From the NCBI GenBank assembly GCA_937974415.1, contig CALJXB010000403.1, forward strand, positions 1 through 11,268: a stretch of DNA of 11,268 nt. Direction: 5' to 3'. This stretch comes from an uncultured Kiloniellales bacterium (GTDB taxonomy: Bacteria > Pseudomonadota > Alphaproteobacteria > Kiloniellales > JAKSDN01). Made by a program: the position numbers and the translations under genes. How positions within the stretch are numbered: position 1 is the first letter of the stretch; every line of letters begins with the position of its first letter. Of this stretch, positions 1 through 6,324 are shown piece after piece. The notes under the pieces were generated by a model. That model saw nothing but the letters and a program-made list of their open reading frames with translations, searched no databases and was not told the origin of the DNA.

Positions 1-843
1 ATAGAACGGCGACTCCGAGATTCCCACTTCCGCTTCGGCGCTCCGCACGTCGGCATCGAAGATTTCCACGGTGGGGTTGTCGTCGTTAACCCAGCCTACA
101 GCCTCGTTCAGGTTGGCCGGCATGAGAGCGAGATCGAACTCCGGCATGGCCAGATCGTCGGGAAACTGGCCGACCACGCGGGTGTAAAAGGCCTCGGCAT
201 CTCGAAGGTCGTTCAAGGTTTGGGCCAGGGTCGAACGCGCGCGCGCCAGGCGCGACTCGCTCTGGGCCAGATCGGCCCGGCTGCCGCCACCGCCGGCCAA
301 TTGTTCGCCGATCGAGTCGACGATTCCGATATGGATTCGAACGTTCTCGTCGGACAGATCGACCAGCTCCCGTTGGCGCAGCACCTCGTAATAGGCGCCG
401 ACCGCATCGAGTGCGACAAACTCGGCGTTTTCGAACACACGACTGGCCGCCGACTCGACCCGGGCCTTGTCCCGAGCGACCGTTTGCTCGGTCTCGAACC
501 CGGTAAACAGGCGCTGGATCAGCGTGGCCGAGGCCTCTTCCCGGGTCAGCCAGCGATCGTCATTGTCCTGTCGGCGGGTCGTGATGTCGTCGTGCTGCTC
601 GCGACCGATGCCGGCGGCACCATCGATTTGCGGCAAATAGAGGCCGCGCGCCTGGCGTAGTTCCTGGTCGACGGCTTCACGGTTGCTGGCCACGATCCCG
701 ATATCCGGATTGGTCGTCAGAGAAATGCGCACCGCGTCTTCCAGCGACGTTGCGTGCGCGGCAACGACGCCAGTCACCAAAAAGACCGATCCAAGAAGCG
801 TATTCCTCAGGCCGGTCCGAAAGGATCTGCGAAACCCAGTCAT
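1..843 (-). CDS. tolC: TolC-family outer membrane channel of type I secretion (LapE-like), C-terminus outside window
   Basis: Reading the minus strand from the ATG at 843-841 gives 281 uninterrupted codons to the window edge. The start is followed by a signal peptide: basic residues up to about position 13, a hydrophobic stretch at 15-28, and an AHA cleavage site at 29-31. The mature protein opens with TSLEDAVRISLTTNPDI, the usual first helix of TolC/OEP repeats. Further family signs are YLPQIDGAAGIG, a LIQRLFTGFET segment, and VGAYYEVLRQRELV leading into a long coiled helix. TolC proteins form the trimeric outer membrane duct of type I secretion and efflux systems. Divergent placement next to an ABC transporter and HlyD adaptor makes it the LapE-like partner. 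The usual family length is about 430-480 residues, so roughly 40% is missing beyond the left edge. No strong ribosome binding site is seen; a GGGG run lies about 10 bases upstream. Confidence 0.95.
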   Translation of the reverse strand, partial: MTGFRRSFRTGLRNTLLGSVFLVTGVVAAHATSLEDAVRISLTTNPDIGIVASNREAVDQELRQARGLYLPQIDGAAGIGREQHDDITTRRQDNDDRWLTREEASATLIQRLFTGFETEQTVARDKARVESAASRVFENAEFVALDAVGAYYEVLRQRELVDLSDENVRIHIGIVDSIGEQLAGGGGSRADLAQSESRLARARSTLAQTLNDLRDAEAFYTRVVGQFPDDLAMPEFDLALMPANLNEAVGWVNDDNPTVEIFDADVRSAEAEVGISESPFY

Positions 844-909
844 TATCTTGTGCCCCGTGGTTTGCGATCTGATACTAACTGTTACGGCTAAGAACTTGCC
901 AACACTGGC

Positions 910-939
910 TCTTTACTCCGAAGCCGCGAAGCCTGTCAA
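910..939 (-). promoter_or_regulatory. Candidate sigma-70 promoter for the tolC-family gene
   Basis: On the minus strand a perfect -35 box TTGACA (plus positions 939-934) is followed after 18 bases by TAAAGA (915-910), a weak -10 box. It would start transcription about 65 bases upstream of the ATG at 843. The -35 is convincing and the -10 is not, so this is a candidate only. Confidence 0.4.
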
Positions 940-982
940 CGTGCCGGCGCTGCCCAGCCAGTGTCACTCGAGGCTTGTTTCG

Positions 983-991
983 TGCTATATT
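983..991 (+). promoter_or_regulatory. Candidate extended -10 promoter element for the transporter operon
   Basis: TG-C-TATATT forms an extended -10 element (TG at 983-984, hexamer 986-991). No good -35 box lies 16-18 bases upstream, which is acceptable for extended -10 promoters. Transcription would start around 998, inside the palindrome at 990-1003. The surrounding DNA is otherwise GC-rich, so the motif stands out, but it is a prediction by eye. Confidence 0.3.
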
Positions 992-1003
992 GCAATTATG
1001 CAA
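990..1003. promoter_or_regulatory. Perfect palindrome TTGCA-ATTA-TGCAA, possible operator
   Basis: Five-base arms TTGCA and TGCAA flank ATTA. The half sites resemble the TTGC-N6-GCAA pattern bound by many MarR-type dimeric repressors. The site starts on the last base but one of the -10 hexamer and covers the predicted transcription start, the classical position for repression. No regulator gene is visible in the window, so the binding protein is unknown. Confidence 0.35.
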
Positions 1004-1249
1004 CGATAGCGTTGACGAGGCACGCCTTAATCCTGATTGGTACGTTTTCAGACAGCCGGGCATCGCCTTGGTTCCTCGGTCGTGCCAATCTCCGCGTGCC
1101 AGCAGTCAGCTCGTCCGATTGACCTTGCTGAGCGACAATTTAAGGAAATTGTTACCCTCTGTTGTCAATTTTGCGTTAATTCTCGCGAAACAAGCAGCGT
1201 ATTTCGCGGGATTCGGATGGATCGCGCGTTTCCGGGTTTGGTCACTTGC

Positions 1250-1284
1250 GGCCCGAAAGCATGAAGAAAGGGCCAGTTCGGGCC
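1250..1284. repeat. Inverted repeat GGCCCGAA / TTCGGGCC
   Basis: Perfect 8-base arms at 1250-1257 and 1277-1284 are separated by 19 bases, about 100 bases upstream of the transporter start. In RNA this could form a hairpin in the leader. There is no T tract after it, so it is not an obvious terminator. The function is unknown. Confidence 0.3.
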
Positions 1285-1387
1285 CGGTTGACGACCCGAG
1301 CGACGGCCCAAGCCGAACGAGTCGACAGGCGGCGCGCTATCCTTGCGTGGCCTTCGGGCTAGCGGCGGCAGATTTGGATGATGCGGT

Positions 1388-3904
1388 ATGGCGGGGCATG
1401 ACGATTTGAGCGACGAGACGAAAGTCCCGGCAGAGGGTGATGAACTGCGACCGGGTCCGGCGGGACCCGGCGAGGATTCTCACGATCTGCCGCCGGACCA
1501 AGCGCCACCGGCACACGCGTCGCGCCCTCCCACTGCCCTCAAAGAGCTGAGCGCGGCGGGCAGCCGTTTCGCTCATGTGACCGACCGCCGGCCTGCCCAG
1601 TCGAAACCGGCTCTCCGGCCGGCTGCAGAGCCGACAGCCTCGGGGCAAGCCACGGAACACACCGACGAAGCCCCTGCCTTGGACCCTGTGGCGCCGGCCG
1701 ACACCGTCGAGGCCGAGGAGCTGCTCGGAAACGAGCCGGACGCCCTGGAGGAGGCCGTCAAGGAGTGGTCCGTCCCGCCGTCTCGGGTCGATTACGAGGA
1801 CCCGCTGCTCAGCTGTCTTGCGCTGGTTGCCGGGCTGCTCGAGCGACCGATTTCGCGCGAGGCCCTGAAGTCCGGACTGCCTCGCGCCGCGGAAGAGTTT
1901 ACGCCCGAGCTGGCGATCCGTGCCGCCGACCGGGCCGGATTGACCGCAAAGGTCATGCGCCGGCCCAAACTGAGCCAGATTCCGGCGGTTTCACTGCCGT
2001 GCATCCTTCTGCTCAAGGCCAGAAATGCCTGTGTGCTCACGGGTTTCCCCGACAGCAAGACAGCGGAAGTCATGGTCGCCGAGGGCGGCGGCACGCGCAG
2101 CCTGCCGATTTCCGAGCTCGAGGAGGACTACACCGGGCACGCAATCTTCCTGCGCCCGGAGTTCAAGTTCGACGCCCGGGCCTCTGACATCCGCCTTTCC
2201 AATCCACGCCGCTGGTTCTGGGGCACCCTGGCGCAATTCTGGCCGATCTACAGCCACGTCTTGCTGGCATCCATCCTGATCAACGCTTTCGCGATCGCCT
2301 CTCCGCTCTTCATCATGAACGTCTACGACAGGGTGGTGCCGAACAACGCCGTCGAGACGCTCTGGGTGCTCGCCATCGGCGTGGCCACGGTGTTCGTCTT
2401 CGAGTTCATCATGCGCAATATGCGCACCTATTTCGTCGACGTTGCCGGCAAGAACGCGGACATCATCATCGCCAGCAGGCTGCTGGAAAGAGTGATGGCC
2501 ATGCGCCTGGACCAGAAGCCGCCCTCGACCGGTGCGCTCGCCAACAATCTGCGCGAGTTCGAATCGCTGCGTGAGTTCTTCACCTCGGGAACCATCGTGG
2601 CGATCGTCGATCTGCCCTTCATATTCCTGTTCCTCGCCGTCATTTGGCTGATCGCCGGTCCGGTCGCCTTCATTCCCTTGTTCGTGGTGCCCATGGTCAT
2701 CCTGGTCGGCTGCATCCTGCAGTTCCCATTGCGCGACGTGATCGAGCGCACCCTCCGGGAATCGAGCCAAAAGCACGCACTCCTGGTGGAAACCATCGAC
2801 GGCATCGAGACCATCAAGACCACCAGCGCGGAAGGCCGCGTTCAACGCCACTGGGAGCGCTTTGTCGGCCTGACAGCCGAATCCTCCGGCAAGGCGCGGT
2901 TTCTCTCCGGCATCGCTACGACCTTTTCGCAACTCGCGATTCAGATGACGACCGTGATGGTGGTAATCTACGGCGTCTATCGCATCGTCGACGGCGATAT
3001 CACGATCGGCGCGCTGATTGCCGCGACCATCCTGACCGGGCGCTCCCTCGCGCCGCTGAGCGCCATCGCCGCCATGCTGACCCGCCTGCAGCAATCCCGT
3101 GCCGCGCTCAAGGCCTTGGATTCCATCATGAAGGTGCCGGTCGAACGATCGATGGACAAGGCCTTCCTGCACAGGCCGACACTGTCCGGCCAAATTGGAT
3201 TCGACAAGGTGTCCTTCAAGTATCCCCACCAGGAGAACAGCGCCCTCGACCAACTTTCGTTCAGCATCGAGCCGGGCGAGCGGGTCGGCATTCTCGGCCG
3301 CATCGGGTCCGGTAAGAGCACCGTCGCACGCCTGCTCATCGGGCTTTACGAACCGGCGGAAGGCTCCGTGCTGATGGACGGCACCGACATCCGCCAGATC
3401 GATCCGGCCGACCTGCGTCGCAACGTCGGTTACGTGGCGCAGGACAATTATCTCTTCTTCGGTTCGGTTCGCGACAACATCACCTTCGGTGCGCCCCACA
3501 TGGACGACCGCAGCATCTTTCGCGCGGCGGGGCTGGCCGGTGTGACCGACTTCCTGCGCAACCATCCACACGGCTTCGATCTGCAGGTCGGCGAGCGCGG
3601 CATGGCCCTCTCGGGCGGCCAGCGTCAGGCCATTACCATTGCCCGAGCCATGCTGCTCGATCCGCCGATCCTGGTCCTCGACGAGCCCACGAGCTGCATG
3701 GACAACTCCTCCGAAGCGGCCTTCAAGGCCCGCCTCTCGGAAACCCTCGAGGACAAGACCCTAATCTTGATTACCCACCGCAGCTCGCTCCTGAGCCTGG
3801 TGGACCGCTTGATCGTGATCGACAACGGCAAGGTCATGGCCGACGGCAAGAAGGAGGACGTGCTGGACGCGCTGAAGAGGGGCCACATCCGCCGGGCCTC
3901 GTAA
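1388..3904 (+). CDS. lapB: Type I secretion ABC transporter (LapB/LssB-like) with degenerate C39-like domain and long disordered N-terminus
   Basis: This 838-residue inner membrane exporter drives ATP-dependent secretion of the adhesin through the HlyD and TolC partners. An in-frame TGA at 1379-1381 rules out a longer N-terminus. Residues 1-130 are rich in Pro, Ala, Asp and Glu and look disordered; relatives usually begin close to the next domain. Residues 134-262 are a C39-peptidase-like domain without peptidase residues: the C39 histidine position (H-x-V-L) reads A-C-V-L at 214-217, so it should bind rather than cut the substrate. Residues 275-560 hold the six-helix membrane domain, including the family motif NVYDRVVPNNAVETLW. 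The ATPase has Walker A GRIGSGKST (637-645), signature LSGGQ (741-745), Walker B with catalytic Glu766, and switch His797, all intact. The ribosome binding site is weak. The neighbours and the inert C39-like domain match LapB of adhesin exporters, not bacteriocin exporters. Confidence 0.95.
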   Translation: MAGHDDLSDETKVPAEGDELRPGPAGPGEDSHDLPPDQAPPAHASRPPTALKELSAAGSRFAHVTDRRPAQSKPALRPAAEPTASGQATEHTDEAPALDPVAPADTVEAEELLGNEPDALEEAVKEWSVPPSRVDYEDPLLSCLALVAGLLERPISREALKSGLPRAAEEFTPELAIRAADRAGLTAKVMRRPKLSQIPAVSLPCILLLKARNACVLTGFPDSKTAEVMVAEGGGTRSLPISELEEDYTGHAIFLRPEFKFDARASDIRLSNPRRWFWGTLAQFWPIYSHVLLASILINAFAIASPLFIMNVYDRVVPNNAVETLWVLAIGVATVFVFEFIMRNMRTYFVDVAGKNADIIIASRLLERVMAMRLDQKPPSTGALANNLREFESLREFFTSGTIVAIVDLPFIFLFLAVIWLIAGPVAFIPLFVVPMVILVGCILQFPLRDVIERTLRESSQKHALLVETIDGIETIKTTSAEGRVQRHWERFVGLTAESSGKARFLSGIATTFSQLAIQMTTVMVVIYGVYRIVDGDITIGALIAATILTGRSLAPLSAIAAMLTRLQQSRAALKALDSIMKVPVERSMDKAFLHRPTLSGQIGFDKVSFKYPHQENSALDQLSFSIEPGERVGILGRIGSGKSTVARLLIGLYEPAEGSVLMDGTDIRQIDPADLRRNVGYVAQDNYLFFGSVRDNITFGAPHMDDRSIFRAAGLAGVTDFLRNHPHGFDLQVGERGMALSGGQRQAITIARAMLLDPPILVLDEPTSCMDNSSEAAFKARLSETLEDKTLILITHRSSLLSLVDRLIVIDNGKVMADGKKEDVLDALKRGHIRRAS

Positions 3905-3924
3905 CCGGCCCAAGGAATGGCTGA

Positions 3925-3981
3925 ATGAGCAACCCAAACCACATGACTTTCAAAGACGCGAGACGAAGGCACACTCTATGA
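3925..3981 (+). CDS. Possible 18-codon leader ORF overlapping the hlyD-like start
   Basis: A short frame starts at ATG 3925, with AAGGA eight bases upstream (3912-3916), and encodes MSNPNHMTFKDARRRHTL. It ends at TGA 3979-3981, so stop and start of the next gene share ATGA (3978-3981). A good ribosome binding site and exact stop-start overlap are what a translationally coupled leader peptide would show. The alternative is chance: the hlyD-like gene has its own GAAGG at 3965-3969 with 8-base spacing. It is unlike any family I know. Confidence 0.25.
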   Translation: MSNPNHMTFKDARRRHTL

Positions 3982-5315
3982 CCAGCAGTCTCTACGACAG
4001 CGAAGACCTCAGATACATGCCCGACCGCGAGGCGGCCTTGCGGCGACGTGGCAGCCGCTTCGCGTCCGCCATGACGATCGTGACTTTCCTCTGCGTGGTC
4101 TGCCTTTTGGTCTGGGCCCACTTCGCCGTACTGGACGAGGTCACCCGCGGCGAGGGCACGGTCATTCCCTCGAGCAAGACCCAGGTCATTCAGAATCTGG
4201 AAGGCGGCATCCTGGCAGAAATCCTGGTCCAGGAAGGCGACATCGTCGAGCCCAACGACATCCTGGTGCGGATCGACAACACCGTGGCCCAGGCCAACTT
4301 CCGCGACGCTAAGTCGCAACGCTACCTCTTGCTGGCCACCGTCGCCCGCCTCAAGGCGGAGCTCGACAGCCGGGACCTGATCATGCCGGAAGAAGTGCTG
4401 AAAGAGGCGCCCTCCGCAGCCGCCGATCAGGAGGCCCTCTTCAAGCTGCGACAAAACCAATTGAACGCCCAGATCAGGGTGCTTGAGTCCCAAGCCTCTC
4501 AGCGCAAGCAGGAAATCGCCGAGATGGGCACCCGGCGCAAGCAGCTGCAAGGCAGCTTGGAGCTTGCGAAACAGGAACATGCGATCACGAAACGGCTTGT
4601 CGACAAACAGATCTCGCCAAAGGTGGATCTGATCCGAATCAATCGTCAACTCGTCGATTTGGAAGGCGAGCTGGGTACGGTCCGCCAGGCCATTCCACGG
4701 CTGAAGACGGCCGCGGCGGAGGCCGAGCAACGCATAGAAGAGCTGGTCCTCACCAACAAGACGCAAGTCTCCAACGAGCTGAACCAGGCCAAGACGGAGC
4801 TCAAGTCGGTCACCGAGACACTCTTCGCGGGCACCGACCGGGTCAAGCGGACGGAGGTGCGCTCCCTGGTGCGCGGCACCGTGAAGGAGCTCAAGCACAA
4901 CACCGTCGGCGGCGTCATCCGACCGGGCGAGGACATCGTCGAGATCGTGCCGCTCGACGATACTCTTTTGATCGAGGCCGAGATCCGGCCCGCCGACATC
5001 GCCTTCATCCGCCCGGGCCAGGAGGCCACGATCAAAATCACGGCCTACGATTTCTCGATTTACGGTGGCCTCAGCGCGGATCTCGAACGGATCAGCGCCG
5101 ACACCATTCGCGACGATGAAAACCCGGACGGGGAGCGATTTTATCGTGTCTATCTGCGGACCGACACCAACGCACTGCTGTTTCAGGGCGAGGAATTGCC
5201 GATCATTCCCGGCATGACCGCGACCGTGGAGATCCTGACCGGCAAGAAAACTGTGCTCGATTATCTCCTGAATCCGATCCTCAAGGCCCGGGACCGGGCG
5301 CTGCGCGAACGCTGA
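3978..5315 (+). CDS. lapC: HlyD-family periplasmic adaptor of type I secretion (LapC-like)
   Basis: This 445-residue membrane fusion protein bridges the ABC transporter and the TolC duct. GAAGG at 3965-3969, 8 bases before ATG 3978, fixes the start. Residues 1-30 are cytoplasmic and basic; one membrane helix covers about 31-52. A lipoyl-like half motif, VIQNLEGGILAEILVQEGD, follows at about 70-90. Residues 100-285 are helical and rich in Gln, Glu, Lys and Arg (the coiled-coil hairpin that contacts TolC). The second lipoyl half, starting LVRGTVKEL, and a beta-barrel region complete the protein. The C-terminus with MTATVEILTGKKTVLDYLLNPI is the standard ending of type I HlyD proteins. Length is normal. 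It lies 73 bases after the transporter stop and is surely cotranscribed with it. Confidence 0.95.
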   Translation: MTSSLYDSEDLRYMPDREAALRRRGSRFASAMTIVTFLCVVCLLVWAHFAVLDEVTRGEGTVIPSSKTQVIQNLEGGILAEILVQEGDIVEPNDILVRIDNTVAQANFRDAKSQRYLLLATVARLKAELDSRDLIMPEEVLKEAPSAAADQEALFKLRQNQLNAQIRVLESQASQRKQEIAEMGTRRKQLQGSLELAKQEHAITKRLVDKQISPKVDLIRINRQLVDLEGELGTVRQAIPRLKTAAAEAEQRIEELVLTNKTQVSNELNQAKTELKSVTETLFAGTDRVKRTEVRSLVRGTVKELKHNTVGGVIRPGEDIVEIVPLDDTLLIEAEIRPADIAFIRPGQEATIKITAYDFSIYGGLSADLERISADTIRDDENPDGERFYRVYLRTDTNALLFQGEELPIIPGMTATVEILTGKKTVLDYLLNPILKARDRALRER

Positions 5316-5388
5316 GGCTGCCTACGATTTCCTGGGTTTGCGTCCTCATAAACCCCAATTCCCGGCCGCCCAACGAATGGCGCAAAGG

Positions 5389-5406
5389 CCCGCCGGCTGC
5401 AGCGGG
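5389..5406. repeat. Small hairpin CCCGC / GCGGG after hlyD-like gene
   Basis: Five-base GC arms at 5389-5393 and 5402-5406 enclose an 8-base loop, 74 bases after the hlyD-like stop. No T run follows, so it is at most a weak attenuating hairpin. In GC-rich DNA such short repeats are common by chance. Confidence 0.2.
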
Positions 5407-5498
5407 ACGGGTCGGCAACGAGCGATTAACCCTAACCGCCCTTCACCCTGTTCGGAAACCCTGGCTTAAAGCGGTTTTGAGACCCTATCGGTTCCATC

Positions 5499-5512
5499 GC
5501 CGAGGCCTCGGC
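5499..5512. repeat. Perfect 14-base palindrome upstream of lapG
   Basis: GCCGAGGCCTCGGC equals its own reverse complement. It lies in the 228-base gap between the adaptor and the protease gene and ends 17 bases before the AAGGA ribosome binding site of lapG. It could be an operator or, in RNA, a hairpin affecting lapG translation. I see no convincing promoter in this gap, so lapG may be read from upstream. Confidence 0.3.
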
Positions 5513-5543
5513 CCCGGCGCCATTCTGGCAAGGAACCGGCAGC

Positions 5544-6314
5544 GTGATTCGACGGGGCGTCACACAGTGCTTGGTCTTGATTGCTGTCGTCCTCGCTGCC
5601 TCCGTCGGCACCCGTCCGGCTGAGGCCCAGACACTGGCCGCCATCCTAGCCGATCAAGCCCCCTCGCCCGGCTCCGAGGCACCCGGTCCGCAGGCGCCGG
5701 CGGGCGACGCTCTCTTCGGCACCCTCGAATTCACCAGCTCGTCCCTAAGGGCCTTGCCGCAATGGCGCCGAATTCTCGACACCATGGCGCAGGAGTCGAG
5801 CGCTATGGCCGACTGCACGGTCGATGCGGCCGATTGCACCAGCCCGGCGCTACAGTCTTGGCGCGAATTGCAGCGGCAGGCCCAAAACCAGAGCCGTATG
5901 GCGAAGCTGCACACCGTCAATCAATTCTTCAATCGCTGGCCCTATAAATCCGATGCCGAGGCCTTCGGGCAACGGGAGTATTGGGCTTCGCCGAGCGATT
6001 TCATGTCCCGTTCCGGTGATTGTGAGGACTACGCTATCGCCAAGTATTTCGCGCTGCGCCAATTAGGCTTCGACAAGCAAGAATTGCGAATCGTCGTGCT
6101 TTACGACAGGATTCGCAACGTGGGCCATGCGGTCCTGGCCGTATATGACGACTCGGACATCTTGATCCTGGATAGCCTCTCCAATCTCATCACGGCGCAC
6201 ACACGCTACCGCCACTACATACCGCAGTACTCGATGAACGAGACCACCCGCTGGGCCCATGTCGACCGACACCGTGCAATCCCTCAGACGGCGTTGCGTG
6301 CGCTAGACAACTAA
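5544..6314 (+). CDS. lapG: LapG-like periplasmic transglutaminase-like cysteine protease
   Basis: This 256-residue protein belongs to the bacterial transglutaminase-like cysteine protease family. In characterised systems LapG cuts the N-terminal retention module of a LapA-type adhesin and so releases it from the cell surface; it needs calcium. The start is GTG 5544, with AAGGA 9 bases upstream. A signal peptide ends at AEA (26-28). The catalytic triad is visible: Cys160 in SGDCEDYAIAKY, His195 in VGHAVLAVY and Asp210 in ILILDSLSN, with spacings close to those of known LapG proteins. Acidic residues directly after Cys160 match the family's calcium site. A cysteine pair in CTVDAADC and the VNQFFNRWPY and YSMNETTRW segments are also typical. 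The length fits LapG. It follows the exporter genes and lies 10 bases before the sensor gene, so the sensor is the prime candidate for its regulator. Confidence 0.93.
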   Translation: MIRRGVTQCLVLIAVVLAASVGTRPAEAQTLAAILADQAPSPGSEAPGPQAPAGDALFGTLEFTSSSLRALPQWRRILDTMAQESSAMADCTVDAADCTSPALQSWRELQRQAQNQSRMAKLHTVNQFFNRWPYKSDAEAFGQREYWASPSDFMSRSGDCEDYAIAKYFALRQLGFDKQELRIVVLYDRIRNVGHAVLAVYDDSDILILDSLSNLITAHTRYRHYIPQYSMNETTRWAHVDRHRAIPQTALRALDN

Positions 6315-6324
6315 ACAGGGTTCA

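Larger units (their letters stand above)
844..1387. other. Divergent intergenic control region between tolC-family gene and ABC transporter
   Basis: These 544 bases separate two divergent secretion genes. I find no convincing protein gene: open frames here lack family resemblance, ribosome binding sites or a plausible composition. The stretch holds the minus-strand promoter candidate (910-939), an extended -10 overlapping a palindrome (983-1003), an AT-richer segment near 1131-1180, and an 8-base inverted repeat (1250-1284). It probably carries control sites for both transcription units. If the plus-strand start near 998 is real, the transporter mRNA would have an untranslated leader of nearly 400 bases. 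Confidence 0.6.

Noticed and set aside
220..660. A 146-codon plus-strand open frame in the tolC region
   Set aside because: It lies antisense to a convincing TolC N-terminus with signal peptide and family motifs.
975..1409. Plus-strand open frames in the divergent intergenic region
   Set aside because: They overlap each other and the transporter start, have no ribosome binding site and no recognisable protein composition.
1991..3571. A 526-codon open frame on the minus strand inside the ABC transporter gene
   Set aside because: It is a shadow of GC-rich coding on the plus strand: its translation is His/Asp/Glu/Arg-rich without domains, and the transporter in the opposite frame has every expected motif.
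3834..4898. A 354-codon minus-strand open frame across the transporter end and the hlyD-like gene
   Set aside because: Low-complexity Leu/Gly/Arg/Gln translation with no family signs, antisense to a clear HlyD protein.
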